Origin: CAWAND01 sp963783335
Lineage (GTDB): Bacteria; Chloroflexota; Anaerolineae; Anaerolineales; E44-bin32
NCBI GenBank assembly: GCA_963783335.1
Contig: CAWAND010000010.1
Coordinates: forward strand, 1,426,001-1,490,000
Length of the DNA stretch: 64,000 bases
Reading direction: 5' to 3'
A program made the position numbers and the translations under genes. Shown one piece after another: positions 1-9,772 of the stretch. The notes beneath the pieces are model-generated. The model saw only the letters and a program-made list of their open reading frames with translations. It searched no databases and was not told where the DNA came from. The first letter of the stretch is position 1, and every line of letters begins with the position of its first letter.

Positions 1-17
1 ATGGCTTGAGGAGACCC

Positions 18-978
18 ATGGAACAATCAAACAACGAGCGGAAGCTGGCGGTGGTGGCCGTCGGGGGCAACTCCCTGATCAAGGATAAGGCCCACCAGAC
101 GATCCCGGATCAGTACGCTGCAGCCGGCGAATCCATGGCCCACTTGGCTGACATGATCGAAGCCGGCTGGGACGTGGTGATCACCCATGGGAACGGACCC
201 CAAGTGGGCTTCATCCTGCGGCGTTCAGAACTGTCCATTGACGAGCTCCACCCTGTCCCGCTGGACTACTGCGGTGCGGATACGCAGGGAGCCATCGGTT
301 ACATGTTCCAGCGGGCGCTGCACAATGAGTTCAAGTCCCGTGGTCTGAACCGCCAGGCGGCGACTGTGGTCACTCAGGTGGAGGTCGACCGAGAAGATCC
401 GGCCTTCCAGAATCCGAGCAAGCCAATCGGCACCTTCATGGACGAGACGACTGCCAAGCAGCACGCGCGAGGATGAAGGTTGGGCGGTGGTGGAGGATTC
501 TGGGCGCGGGTGGCGGCGGGTGGTCCCGTCGCCGAATCCCAAGCGGATCGTCGAGCGCGACGCCATCGAAACCCTAATCAAGGCAGGCTTCATCGTGGTC
601 AGTGTGGGCGGTGGGGGAATCCCCGTTGTCGCTGACGAGGCTGGGGCATTGAAGGGGGTTGAAGCGGTCATCGACAAAGACTTCGCCTCCTCTCTTATGG
701 CCTCGAGTATCGGCGCAGACTTGCTCCTGATCTCGACTGCCGTTGAACAGGTGGCGCTCAACTTCAACAAGCCAGACGAGAAGAAGCTGGACCGCATGAC
801 ACTGGCGGAAGCCAAGACCTACCTGGCTGAAGGGCATTTCGCCAAAGGCAGCATGGAACCCAAGATACGAGCGGTCATCGGTTTCTTAGAGCGCGGAGGC
901 AAGGAAGCCTTGATTACCGACCCGCCCAACATCCGGCGGGCTTTGCAGGGAGAAACTGGGACACGGATTGTCCCCTAG
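18..978 (+). CDS. arcC: Carbamate kinase, interrupted by a +1 frameshift
   Basis: Catalyses the reversible reaction carbamoyl phosphate + ADP to carbamate + ATP, the ATP-yielding last step of purine, ureide or arginine fermentation. The N-terminal half has the amino-acid-kinase start (VVAVGGNSL) and the carbamate kinase segment THGNGPQVG. The second half begins in another frame with EDSGRGWRRVVPSP and IVSVGGGGIPV-like sequence. The first frame stops at 474-476; the reading resumes after one extra base in the GCGCG run near 463-470. The span 18-978 is one base more than a multiple of 3, so removing one base gives about 319 aa, a normal family length. The ATG at 18 is preferred because GAGGAG lies just upstream (8-13). 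The family and the shift are clear; whether the shift is biological or an assembly error is not. Confidence 0.88.
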
Positions 979-1077
979 TCTGTTGTTTGGCTGAGCGAAA
1001 GGAGGCCCACGGCAAATCGATCTATGATCAATCGGAGTACGCCCAATCTTGATCTCTCGAACAAGGAGGAGCGATAA

Positions 1078-2373
1078 ATGAGTAGCACCATGAAATGGCG
1101 AGTCCTCGGAGGGCTGATGATCGCTGCCATGCTGGTGGCGGCCTGCGGCCCGGCGGCGACGCCGACCCAGGCGCCACCTCCAGCAACGACGTCGTCGGAA
1201 GCCACGATGGCACCGGAAGCCACGATGGCATCTGAGGCCACGTCGGCCCCCGCTGCCAAGGCGCCTGTGCTCGGTCTGCTGATGGTCGGCCCTTACAACG
1301 ACCACGGCTGGAGCCAAGCGCATTACGATGGCGCGCAGTACGTGGCCGACAACTTGCCCGGGTTTGACTTTGTCTATATCGACAAGGCAAACTCGGCGGA
1401 CCGCCCCGGCACGACGCCGGCTCAGCTGGCTGAGAGCCTGCTCTCCCAGGGCGCCACAGTCATCGACTTCAGTTCGGATGACATGAAGGACAGCGCCAAC
1501 GAGTTCGCTCAGGCCCACCCCGACGTCCCCGTGATCATGGCTTCTGGTGACCAGGCTTGGAAGGATGGCAAGGACTTCCAAGACCTTCCGAACATGACCA
1601 ACACCATGGGCAAGATGATCTACGGCAAGATGATCGCAGGCTGCGCTGCTGCTCTGACCACGCAAACGGGCCAGATCGGCTACCTCGGTCCCCTGATCAA
1701 CGATGAGACGCGCCGCTTGGCGTCTTCCGTCTATCTGGGCGCCAAGTACTGCTGGACCAACTACATGAACAAGGACGCAGCTGACCTGCAGTTCAAGGTC
1801 ACGTGGATCGGCTTTTGGTTCAATATCCCTGGCGTGACGTCCGACCCCACGCAGGTGGCGGATGACTTCTTCAACAGCGGCTACGATGTGGTGGTGTCGG
1901 GCATCGACACGACCGAAGCGTTGGTGGAAGCCAACAAGTTCGCCGGCCAGGGGAAGAATGTCTGGGCAGTCTCATACGACTACAAAGACGGCTGCGCCGA
2001 AGCCCCCAGCGTCTGCTTGGGTGTCCCGTACTTCAACTGGGGCCCGAGCTATCTGAGTATTATCAAGTCGATCCAGGATGGGTCGTTCAAGCCAAGCTTT
2101 ACTTGGACCGCACCTGATTGGGCCGACATCAACAACCCAGACACCTCGGCCGTTGGCTTTGCCAAGGGCGAGGGTTTGAGCTCCGATGCGTCCGCTTCTC
2201 TGGACAAGTTCATCGGCGAGCTGGGATCGGGTCTGGATCTGTGGACCGGCCCGATCAACCTGCAGGACGGCACGGCCTATCTCCAGGACGGTGAGAAGGC
2301 CACCGATCAGCAGATCTGGTACCTGCCTCAGCTCTTGGAGGGCATGCAAGGCCAGAGCGTCCCGTCGAACTAG
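1078..2373 (+). CDS. BMP-family ABC transporter substrate-binding lipoprotein
   Basis: Extracytoplasmic solute-binding lipoprotein of the basic membrane protein (BMP/PnrA/Med) family. Characterised members bind purine nucleosides. A type II signal peptide with lipobox LVAAC puts the lipidated cysteine at residue 23. It is followed by a Pro/Ala/Thr-rich linker with a short repeat (EATMAPEATMASEAT) and then the BMP domain, which opens with GPYNDHGWSQAHYDG. AAGGAGGA sits 7 bases before the ATG. It is the first gene of a four-gene import cassette whose ATPase and two permeases follow. A nucleoside ligand is inferred from the family and from the purine genes downstream; the ligand cannot be read from sequence alone. 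Confidence 0.92.
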   Translation: MSSTMKWRVLGGLMIAAMLVAACGPAATPTQAPPPATTSSEATMAPEATMASEATSAPAAKAPVLGLLMVGPYNDHGWSQAHYDGAQYVADNLPGFDFVYIDKANSADRPGTTPAQLAESLLSQGATVIDFSSDDMKDSANEFAQAHPDVPVIMASGDQAWKDGKDFQDLPNMTNTMGKMIYGKMIAGCAAALTTQTGQIGYLGPLINDETRRLASSVYLGAKYCWTNYMNKDAADLQFKVTWIGFWFNIPGVTSDPTQVADDFFNSGYDVVVSGIDTTEALVEANKFAGQGKNVWAVSYDYKDGCAEAPSVCLGVPYFNWGPSYLSIIKSIQDGSFKPSFTWTAPDWADINNPDTSAVGFAKGEGLSSDASASLDKFIGELGSGLDLWTGPINLQDGTAYLQDGEKATDQQIWYLPQLLEGMQGQSVPSN

Positions 2374-2392
2374 ACGGACGGATGAACCGCCA

Positions 2393-2424
2393 GGGGGTGG
2401 GCCGGCCTTCGGCCGCCCACCCCC
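2393..2424 (+). terminator. Strong GC hairpin between the binding-protein and ATPase genes
   Basis: The arms GGGGGTGGGC (2393-2402) and GCCCACCCCC (2415-2424) pair perfectly, and an inner GGCC/GGCC stem closes a tiny loop. There is no U-tract, so it is more likely a partial terminator or mRNA-stabilising hairpin. Such hairpins keep binding-protein message more abundant than ATPase and permease message in many ABC operons; that role here is inferred. Confidence 0.6.
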
Positions 2425-2442
2425 TCTCCCCTTGGGGCAATC

Positions 2443-3933
2443 ATGAAAGTCGAATTGCGAGATATCCATAAGTCCTTCGGGCCGGTCCATGCCAATGATG
2501 GGATCACCCTGGATATCCCAGCGGGGACAATCCAGGGCCTGCTTGGAGAAAACGGCGCTGGAAAGAGCACCTTAATGAAGTCTCTTTCCGGCTTCATGGA
2601 ACCGGACAGCGGGCAGATCTTGCTGGACGGGAAGCCGGTCAGCATGAAATCTCCTGCCGACGCCATCGCCCACGGCGTCGGCATGCTTCACCAGGATCCT
2701 CTTGATTTTCCTCCTATGCGGGTGATCGACAATTTCCTCATCGGGGGTGATCCGTCACTGTTGCCGAAGCGTGGCAAGGCGCGTCGAGCGCTCCGTGAAC
2801 TGGGAAATCAGTTTGGTTTCTCGCTGGATCCAAATGCCTACGTGGACACCTTGACCGTCGGCGAACGGCAGCAGCTTGAAATCCTGCGCCTTCTTTGGCT
2901 CGGGGTTCGGGCGATGATCCTCGACGAGCCGACGACCGGGATCAGTGCACCTCAGCGTGAAAAGCTGTTCAAGACTCTCAAGCGCCTGGCGGAAGAAGGC
3001 CGAACGATCATTTTCGTCTCCCACAAGTTGGAAGAGGTTGAGGATCTCTGCCACCGTGTGGCCGTCTTGCGCGAGGGGCGGCTTGTAGGCGAGGCGGAGG
3101 CGCCGTACACAACTTCCAAATTGGTGGGCATGATGTTTGGCAAAGAGGTCGCCCTGATCCCACGCACGCCGAGCTACGGCGAGACACCGGTACTGCAACT
3201 TCAGGGGGTATCTATCGAAGACCCGCGGCTGAGTATTGAGGATGTCAATCTGGACGTCCGCGAAGGGGAAGTGATCGGCCTAGCGGGCATGGAGGGGAGC
3301 GGTCAGCGACTGTTCCTGCAAACTTGTGCCGGGCTTGTGCGCCCGGTCGCCGGTAGGATCTTGCTGGACGGCGATGACATGGCCGGGCGGCACTACCATG
3401 ACTTCAAATCGAAGGGCTGTGCCTTTATGCCGGCCTCGCGTTTGGAAGAGGGCCTGATCCCCGGCATGACCCTCACTGAGCACTTCATTTTGACGCGCCC
3501 CGCCAAGGGGCTCTTTGTCAACTGGGAGAAGGGGCGCGCCAGCGCGCGGGAAGGGATAGCGGAATTCTCGGTGCGAGGTGAACCGTATTCGACGGTTAAG
3601 TCGCTGTCGGGAGGCAATCAGCAGCGTGCCCTGCTTGCTTTGTTGACATCGAACCTCCGATTGCTGCTGATGGAGCAGCCGACTCGCGGGCTGGACATGG
3701 AGTCGGCGATCTTCACCTGGGAGAAGCTGAAGGAGCGCTGTCAGGAGGGAACGGCTGTGGTGTTTGTGTCATCCGATCTAGAAGAGCTCCTGCACTACAG
3801 TGACCGGGTGCTGGTATTTTTCGCGGGCAAGGTCTCTCAGCCCCTCGAATCTCGGGATGTCAGCGTCGAGCGTTTGGGGGAGCTCATTGGAGGCATAGGG
3901 CTGGACCAGCCCAATGGGGCGCATGATGAATAA
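2443..3933 (+). CDS. Nucleoside-type ABC transporter, duplicated ATP-binding protein
   Basis: Cytoplasmic ATPase with two ABC domains in one chain (496 aa), as in the sugar/nucleoside class (YufO, RbsA-like). Domain 1 has Walker A GENGAGKST at residues 35-43, a degenerate signature LTVGERQQ and Walker B followed by DEPT. Domain 2 has a degenerate Walker A (GMEGSGQR), a good signature LSGGNQQR and MEQPTRGLD in place of the Walker B/D-loop. This asymmetry, with one catalytic and one degenerate site, is usual for the class. It lies between the BMP lipoprotein and two permeases and overlaps the next gene slightly, so it is the energy module of the same importer. Confidence 0.93.
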   Translation: MKVELRDIHKSFGPVHANDGITLDIPAGTIQGLLGENGAGKSTLMKSLSGFMEPDSGQILLDGKPVSMKSPADAIAHGVGMLHQDPLDFPPMRVIDNFLIGGDPSLLPKRGKARRALRELGNQFGFSLDPNAYVDTLTVGERQQLEILRLLWLGVRAMILDEPTTGISAPQREKLFKTLKRLAEEGRTIIFVSHKLEEVEDLCHRVAVLREGRLVGEAEAPYTTSKLVGMMFGKEVALIPRTPSYGETPVLQLQGVSIEDPRLSIEDVNLDVREGEVIGLAGMEGSGQRLFLQTCAGLVRPVAGRILLDGDDMAGRHYHDFKSKGCAFMPASRLEEGLIPGMTLTEHFILTRPAKGLFVNWEKGRASAREGIAEFSVRGEPYSTVKSLSGGNQQRALLALLTSNLRLLLMEQPTRGLDMESAIFTWEKLKERCQEGTAVVFVSSDLEELLHYSDRVLVFFAGKVSQPLESRDVSVERLGELIGGIGLDQPNGAHDE

Positions 3934-4984
3934 TCAAAGTTCACGCTGGTTTGACCTTAGCTTCAGATTTGGGGCTGTCATCCTGGCCTTTGTGTTTACT
4001 GTGGCAGTTCTCATCTTTTCCGGAGCCCCTCCGCTCGAGGCGTTTGGCCAACTGGCACTTGGTGCGTTTGGGTCGGTTGAGAACTTCGCCAACGTGATGG
4101 TCGCCTGGGTGCCTCTGCTCCTGGCAACAGCCGGGCTGCTGGTGACATTCGCCGCCGGGCTTTGGAACATCGGCATGGAGGGCCAGATCACGCTGGGGGC
4201 CATTTTCGCCACGGGGGTGCTGCGCATGATGCAAGACAGCGGCCTCCCCCCGATGGTTATGATCTTGGTCGCCATCTTGGCGGGTGCGATCGGAGGCGCG
4301 CTGTGGGCTGGCCTTGCCGGTGCTTTGAAAACATTCGGTGGCGTGAATGAAATCTTCGGCGGGCTTGGCCTCGACTTCGTCGCCACGGCCATCACCCTGT
4401 GGCTGATTTTCGGGCCATGGAAGCGGCCGGGGATCGGCTCGATGAGCGGCACGGTGCCGTTCCCGCGAGAGATGTGGATGCCGATGCTGCCCCATCTGCG
4501 CTTGAGCCTGTGGGCATTGATCATCGGCATCTTGGGAACGATCGCCGTCTATTTCCTCTTGCAGGGCACCTACTTTGGACTCCGCCTCAAAGCGGTCGGC
4601 CGTAACAGACGAGCGGCCAATCTGGCGGGCATCCCAACCTCTACATACATGATGAACGCGTTCCTGATTTGCGGTCTGTTCGCGGGTGTGGCGGGAGCAA
4701 TTCAGGTGACTTCCGTCTATCATCGGCTGATCCCATCGATTTCGAGCAACTATGGATGGTTGGGGCTGTTGGTGGCCATGCTGATCAATTACCAGCCTGT
4801 GTGGGCGGCACCGGTGTCCTTATTCTTCGCCGCGCTCAACATTGGGAGCATCCAGCTTCCCATTGTCCTCAAACTGGACTCTTCCCTGTCTGGCGTTCTT
4901 CAGGGCGCCCTGGTGCTCGCGTTTCTGATGATGGAAGGCGCCCGGCGCAAACTTACCAGAGGGCAAGGGGAGACGCAGTCATGA
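3914..4984 (+). CDS. Nucleoside-type ABC transporter permease 1
   Basis: Polytopic inner-membrane permease of the BPD_transp_2 family (YufP/NupP-like, about 350 aa). Hydrophobic helices run throughout. The conserved loop GLWNIGMEGQ near residue 85 is typical of this class, where the cytoplasmic EAA-like region follows an N-I-G-x-E-G motif. The start could be ATG at 3914, 3923 or 3926; all overlap or abut the ATPase stop at 3933. Its stop overlaps the start of the second permease (ATGA at 4981), so the two subunits are translationally coupled and probably form a heterodimer. Confidence 0.9.
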   Translation: MGRMMNNQSSRWFDLSFRFGAVILAFVFTVAVLIFSGAPPLEAFGQLALGAFGSVENFANVMVAWVPLLLATAGLLVTFAAGLWNIGMEGQITLGAIFATGVLRMMQDSGLPPMVMILVAILAGAIGGALWAGLAGALKTFGGVNEIFGGLGLDFVATAITLWLIFGPWKRPGIGSMSGTVPFPREMWMPMLPHLRLSLWALIIGILGTIAVYFLLQGTYFGLRLKAVGRNRRAANLAGIPTSTYMMNAFLICGLFAGVAGAIQVTSVYHRLIPSISSNYGWLGLLVAMLINYQPVWAAPVSLFFAALNIGSIQLPIVLKLDSSLSGVLQGALVLAFLMMEGARRKLTRGQGETQS

Positions 4985-5979
4985 CCACAGCCGCCATTCT
5001 TACCGGCCTGGCCGGCGTCCTGGCTTCGGCCGCCCCGATCGTGTTCGCCACCATCGGTGAGACGCTCACCGAACGGGCCGGTGTTATCAACCTGTCTGTC
5101 AACGGAACCATTGTGTTTTCCGCCATGACGTCCTTCGCTGTGGCCGTGACCACCGACAGCATCTGGTTGGGCTTTTTAGCCGGCATGCTGACCGGAGCCC
5201 TGGTGGCACTGGTTCTGGCCTTCACGAGCCTGACCCTCAAGCAATCGCAGGTTGCCGTGGGCTATGTTCTGGCGTTGATGACCCTGAGCCTGGCATACTT
5301 CCTCGGCAACCCATTTGTCGGGATACAAGGACCAAGAGTGCCCTCCCTGCCCATACCCCTCCTGAGCGGAATTCCAATCGTCGGCCCCCTGTTCTTCAAT
5401 CAAAACGCCCTTGTCTACATCAGCTTTGTGCTGATCTTCGCCGCCTGGTTCTGGGTGTTTCGAACGAGACCGGGGTTGATGCTCCGCGGCATTGGTGAAC
5501 GGCCAGCGGCGGCCTTTGTGCGCGGCGCCAATGTCCCACTGATGCGCTACACATACACCATGATCGGTGGTGCGCTGGTCGGCCTGGCGGGTCCGACATT
5601 CTCGCTCAGCGTCAAGGCCGGCTGGAAGGGGACCATCAGCGGGCTGGATGGCTTCGGTTGGATCGCGTTGGCCCTGGTGATCTTTGGGGGCTGGGATCCC
5701 ATCCGGGGTGCCGTTGGCGCGTATCTGTTTGGGCTGCTTCAATGGCTGGGTGTGGTGCTGCAACCGAGTCTGCCCAACGTGCCTTCCCAAGTGCTGCAGG
5801 TGGCACCATTCCCGCTCATGATCTTGACGCTGTTGCTGGTCAATATCGGCAACGCCGACTGGGTCGATCGCACGTTGGCTGGATTGCCGCCGGATGCCAG
5901 GCGAGTCGCAGCCAGTGTCCTGCGCTCGATGCGCGTTTCGCCTCCGGCTGCGCTGGGTACAACTTTCGAGAAGGATTGA
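4981..5979 (+). CDS. Nucleoside-type ABC transporter permease 2
   Basis: Second polytopic permease (332 aa, YufQ/NupQ-like). The segment ERAGVINLSVNG near residues 32-43 is the equivalent of the first permease's NIGMEG loop. The ATG at 4981 is chosen because it forms an ATGA overlap with the upstream stop. Longer in-frame extensions upstream read through the other permease in a different frame and are not credible. With the three genes before it, this completes a BMP-type importer, probably for nucleosides. Confidence 0.9.
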   Translation: MTTAAILTGLAGVLASAAPIVFATIGETLTERAGVINLSVNGTIVFSAMTSFAVAVTTDSIWLGFLAGMLTGALVALVLAFTSLTLKQSQVAVGYVLALMTLSLAYFLGNPFVGIQGPRVPSLPIPLLSGIPIVGPLFFNQNALVYISFVLIFAAWFWVFRTRPGLMLRGIGERPAAAFVRGANVPLMRYTYTMIGGALVGLAGPTFSLSVKAGWKGTISGLDGFGWIALALVIFGGWDPIRGAVGAYLFGLLQWLGVVLQPSLPNVPSQVLQVAPFPLMILTLLLVNIGNADWVDRTLAGLPPDARRVAASVLRSMRVSPPAALGTTFEKD

Positions 5980-5987
5980 ATCTGAAA

Positions 5988-7256
5988 ATGGCTTTTGAAG
6001 CTGGTTACCGCTGCTCAGAATGCGGCCGAGAGTACTCATTTGCTGAACCGATATACACCTGCCCCGAGGACGGGGCTAATCTGGACATTGTGTTCGACTA
6101 TCAGGCGCTGGGTCATTCCACGACCCCGGCTTCAATCGGAGAGTCTGCTGAGGCCTCCATCTGGCGCTATCTGCCTCTGCTGCCCGTCTCCGCTCCGGGT
6201 CATTTCGGGACCGCGCTGCGTGCCGTCGGTATGACCCCGCTTTTGGGACCGCCGGCGCTTCGGCAAGCCCTCGACCTGCCCGACCTATGGGTCAAGGATG
6301 ATGGCCGCAACCCCACGGCTTCGTTCAAGGATCGTGCCAGTGCTGTAGTGGTGCGCAGGGCGGAGGAAATCAAGGCGTCGATCGTAGTGACCGCCTCGAC
6401 GGGCAACGCTGGTGCTGCACTGGCGGGGATGGGGGCGGCGGCTGGCATGCCGACCGTCATCCTGGCGCCAAAGACGGCCCCGCGAGCTAAGGTCGCCCAG
6501 CTGCTGATGTTCGGCGCCCGGGTCATCTTGGTGGACGGCACCTACGATGATGCCTTCGATCTCTCCGTTCAGGCGTCAAACACCTTCGGCTGGTACTGCC
6601 GCAATACTGGCTACAATCCATTCACGGCCGAGGGAAAGAAGACGGCCGCCTTCGAGATCTGCGAGCAGCTCGGTCGAGCCTCCAACTCGTCCAGCCGAGC
6701 AACCTGGAAGGCGCCCGACGTGGTGTTTGTCTCTGTGGGGGATGGCAACATCATCAGTGGGCTGCACAAGGGCTTTGTGGATTTGCTTGCCCTTGGGTGG
6801 ATTTCAAAGGTCCCCCGACTGATTGGGGTTCAGGCGAAAGGCTCATCGGCCATCTACAATGCATTCGCCAGCGGATCGGACAAGATTCAACCGGTGAAAG
6901 CAGATACCTTGGCCGACAGCATCTCTGTCGATTTGCCGCGAGACGGGCAGCGTGCGTTGCGCGCCGCTCGCCAGTCCGGCGGGGCCTATGTCCAGGTCGA
7001 AGATGACGACATCCTGGCCGCCATGCGCCAACTGGGACGCCAGGCGGCTGTCTTCGCTGAGCCCGCCGGCGCCACGGCCCAGGCCGGGCTGCTCCAGGCG
7101 CTGGACGCCGGACTGGTCACGCCGGAGGAGCAGATTGTCGTGATGGTCACGGGCAGTGGCCTGAAGGATGTGGACGCTGCCATGCAGGCCACCGGCGAGG
7201 CGCAGGTGATCGAACCCAACCTTGATGCCCTGTCGGAGGTGGTGGAGCGCTCATGA
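5988..7256 (+). CDS. thrC: Threonine synthase (PLP fold type II)
   Basis: PLP enzyme converting O-phospho-L-homoserine to L-threonine, or a close paralogue. The 422-aa chain opens with a small Zn-ribbon-like segment (YRCSECGREY... TCPEDG), seen in many bacterial and archaeal ThrC proteins. NPTASFKDRAS carries the PLP lysine, TASTGNAGAALAG is the phosphate-binding region, and the C-terminal part has GSGLKD. The ATG at 5988 follows GAGAAGGA and sits 8 bases after the permease stop, so it may be cotranscribed with the importer. Cysteate synthase and other ThrC-like enzymes share these motifs, so the exact reaction is less certain than the family. Its place in a purine-catabolic island is unusual. 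Confidence 0.82.
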   Translation: MAFEAGYRCSECGREYSFAEPIYTCPEDGANLDIVFDYQALGHSTTPASIGESAEASIWRYLPLLPVSAPGHFGTALRAVGMTPLLGPPALRQALDLPDLWVKDDGRNPTASFKDRASAVVVRRAEEIKASIVVTASTGNAGAALAGMGAAAGMPTVILAPKTAPRAKVAQLLMFGARVILVDGTYDDAFDLSVQASNTFGWYCRNTGYNPFTAEGKKTAAFEICEQLGRASNSSSRATWKAPDVVFVSVGDGNIISGLHKGFVDLLALGWISKVPRLIGVQAKGSSAIYNAFASGSDKIQPVKADTLADSISVDLPRDGQRALRAARQSGGAYVQVEDDDILAAMRQLGRQAAVFAEPAGATAQAGLLQALDAGLVTPEEQIVVMVTGSGLKDVDAAMQATGEAQVIEPNLDALSEVVERS

Positions 7257-7272
7257 GAGACGTGCCCAACCC

Positions 7273-8241
7273 ATGATTGATCAGAGAAGTACGACCTTCT
7301 CGATCATCGCTCCTGTCTTCAATGAAGCCAACTCGGTGGACACACTCCATCAGAGGGTTGAGGCCGTAATGGAGGGGTTGGGTGAGCCATGGGAGCTTCT
7401 ATTGGTGGACGATGGGTCGCGCGACGGCTCCCGGGAGCGGATTCTCCAACTCGCCCAGGAAGATCGCCACGTGCGTCCGATCATCTTCTCGCGCAACTTC
7501 GGCCACCAGATCGCCGTGACAGCCGGACTTGACTACAGTCTCGGTGAGGCGGTCGTGATCATCGATGCAGACCTCCAGGATCCGCCCGAGGTGATTCCGG
7601 AGCTGGTCGAAAAATGGCGTGAGGGGTTTGAGGTTGTCTACGCCGTCCGCGCCGAACGCAAGGGCGAGACGTGGTTCAAACGTGCAACGGCTTCGTTGTT
7701 CTACCGCCTGATCTACCGGATCACCGACGTCGAGATACCTGTGGACACGGGCGACTTTCGCCTGATCGACCGCAAGGTGGTCGATGCGCTGAAGCAAATG
7801 AAGGAACGCCATCGGTTTCTCCGGGGCATGGCGGCGTGGGTTGGCTTTCGTCAAATCGGCGTCCCGTACACGCGCCAGGCCCGCACGGCGGGCGAGACCA
7901 AATACACTCTTGGTAAGATGGTCCGCTTCGCATTGAACGCCGTCACCGGCTTTTCGTACTTCCCTCTGCAAATTGCCACCTACCTGGGTTTCGTCAGCGC
8001 AGGAATCAGCGCCGTCGCAATTCCAGTGGTGATCGTCCTGCGCCTGATGGGCAATCAGGCCTTCTTCGGACAGGCCTCAACGCTGCTGGCGGTGCTTTTC
8101 CTGGGCGGAGTTCAACTGATCTCCCTCGGTATTCTCGGTGAATACATCGGTCGCCTGTACGACGAAGCCAAGGGGCGGCCGCTCTACATCATCAGCCACG
8201 GGCCCGAAAACGGGCCACAAAATCCCATATCACAGGAGTAG
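7273..8241 (+). CDS. GT2 polyprenyl-phosphate glycosyltransferase (DPM1/GtrB-like)
   Basis: Transfers a sugar from a nucleotide sugar to undecaprenyl/polyprenyl phosphate at the membrane. The GT-A domain has APVFNEA at the N-terminus, VDDGSRDG, the metal-binding DADLQDPP and DTGDFRLID. Two C-terminal transmembrane helices (about residues 235-300) end in GEYIGRLYDE, as in GtrB/YkcC/DPM-like enzymes of about 320 aa. The start at 7273 is chosen because homologues begin just before the IIAPVFNE strand; the ribosome-binding site is weak. It lies 16 bases after thrC. Nothing links it functionally to its amino-acid and purine neighbours. Confidence 0.88.
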   Translation: MIDQRSTTFSIIAPVFNEANSVDTLHQRVEAVMEGLGEPWELLLVDDGSRDGSRERILQLAQEDRHVRPIIFSRNFGHQIAVTAGLDYSLGEAVVIIDADLQDPPEVIPELVEKWREGFEVVYAVRAERKGETWFKRATASLFYRLIYRITDVEIPVDTGDFRLIDRKVVDALKQMKERHRFLRGMAAWVGFRQIGVPYTRQARTAGETKYTLGKMVRFALNAVTGFSYFPLQIATYLGFVSAGISAVAIPVVIVLRLMGNQAFFGQASTLLAVLFLGGVQLISLGILGEYIGRLYDEAKGRPLYIISHGPENGPQNPISQE

Positions 8242-8248
8242 TACTCGA

Positions 8249-9710
8249 ATGATCGACCTCACCATTGACAAAGCACGACGCGAGCATGCCATCCAGCGGG
8301 CGAAAGAGCGCGGCATTCGCGTTCCTACGTTCGCTCAGATGAAAGACCCCTCGCTGGTGCCAGACGACATCAAGGAACAGCTCGGAAGTATTGGGCTTTG
8401 GGATGTCGACCCGCGCAATCTCTTTCGCATCACCTGGAAGAACGAACCGGTGGAGAAAGGCGGTGGCTACGGCGGCGTCAACTACATGGAGCTTCCAACC
8501 AGCCTGACCGGCGTGGAAGCCAGGATCATTGCCCTGGTTGGAAAGTGGTTCCCAACCGGCGCTCATAAGGTCGGGGCGGCCTTCGGCTGCCTGGTCCCCA
8601 GACTGGTCACTGGCCAGTTCGATCCGACCACCCAGAAGGCCGTCTGGCCCTCGACAGGCAACTACTGCCGGGGCGGCGCCTACGACTCGGCCCTCCTGGC
8701 GACGGAGTTGATCGCCATCCTTCCCGAGGGGATGAGCAAGGAGCGCTTCGAGTGGCTGGCCAACATCGCCGGGGAAACGATCAAGACACCCGGGAGTGAG
8801 TTCGAACGTCAAGGAAATCTTTGATAAGTGCAAGGAACTGCGAGCCTCGGGCCAGGATCTGATGATATTCAATCAGTTCGAGGAATTCGGGAACTACCTA
8901 TGGCACTATGAAGTGACAGGCCATGCCATGCAGGATGTCTTGGAGCGCGAGCTGGGAGGCAAGGGCAACTACCGGGGTGTGGTCCTTACGACGGGCTCGG
9001 CCGGGACCATCGCATGCGGAGACTATCTGAAGCAGGTCTTTCCGACCAGCAAGGTCGCCGCTGGGGAAGCCTGGCAGTGCCCGACTCTGCTTGAGAATGG
9101 CTTCGGCGCACATCGCATTGAGGGAATCGGGGACAAGCACGTGCCCTGGATCCACAATGTTAAGAACACCGACCTGATCGTCGACATCGACGATGCCACC
9201 GTGGTCAATCTGGCCCGCCTATTCAATGAGCCAGTTGGGCGTGCCTATCTGGCAGGGGAAGGCGTGACCGAAGATTTGGTTTCACAACTCGGGCTGCTGG
9301 GTTTCTCCGGTATTGCCAATCTGACCATGGCGATCAAGTTCGCCAAGTATTATGAGCTGGGTCCCGATGACGTCGTGCTGACGGTTCTGACGGACTCGAT
9401 GGATCTCTACCAAAGTCGGTTGAAGGAAATGCACGCCGAGATCGGCGAGTTCAAGGAACGCGATGCAGCCGCGGTTCATGGCCAGTATCTGGCCGGAATT
9501 ACCACCGACCACATGCAAGAACTGCGCTACCCAGACCGTAGGCGGGTGCACAACCTCAAGTACTACACATGGGTTGAACAGCAAAGTCGAACTTTCGAAG
9601 AGATCACCGATCAGTGGTACACACCGGACTACTGGAAGGGTTTCCAGGGGCAGGTGGACGCGATCGACGAACTCATCGAAGCCTTCAATGCTGACGTTGA
9701 GGCCGCCTGA
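8249..9710 (+). CDS. PLP-dependent fold-type-II enzyme of unclear substrate, +1 frameshift
   Basis: A cysteine-synthase/tryptophan-synthase-beta-like protein of about 486 aa once one base is removed. The likely PLP lysine is in PTGAHKVGAAFG (near residue 105), a Ser/Thr-Gly-Asn loop follows (STGNYCRGGAYDS), and a Gly-rich loop is present in the second half (TTGSAGT). The first frame ends near 8824; the second frame takes up the reading as SNVKEIFDKC if a T near 8802 is extra. The span is one base over a multiple of 3. AGGAG at 8234-8238 supports the ATG at 8249. It differs from 2,3-diaminopropionate ammonia-lyase (YgeX) in sequence, but it occupies a comparable place in a purine-degradation island. 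I do not know its reaction. Confidence 0.72.
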
Positions 9711-9745
9711 GCGCATTCCATCTCTCGGAGACTGTCTGACCCTTT

Positions 9746-9772
9746 GGACCTGGAGCCCACGGCGCCAGGTCC
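9746..9772 (+). terminator. Intrinsic terminator-like hairpin after the PLP gene
   Basis: GGACCTGG (9746-9753) pairs with CCAGGTCC (9765-9772) and is followed by TTTGCTT. An 8-bp GC stem with a short T-rich tail, 36 bases after the stop codon, probably ends the transporter/thrC/PLP transcript. Confidence 0.6.

Noticed and set aside
5658..5987. N-terminal extension of threonine synthase overlapping permease 2
   Set aside because: The extension reads through the permease gene in another frame; the Zn-ribbon start at 5988 matches the family.
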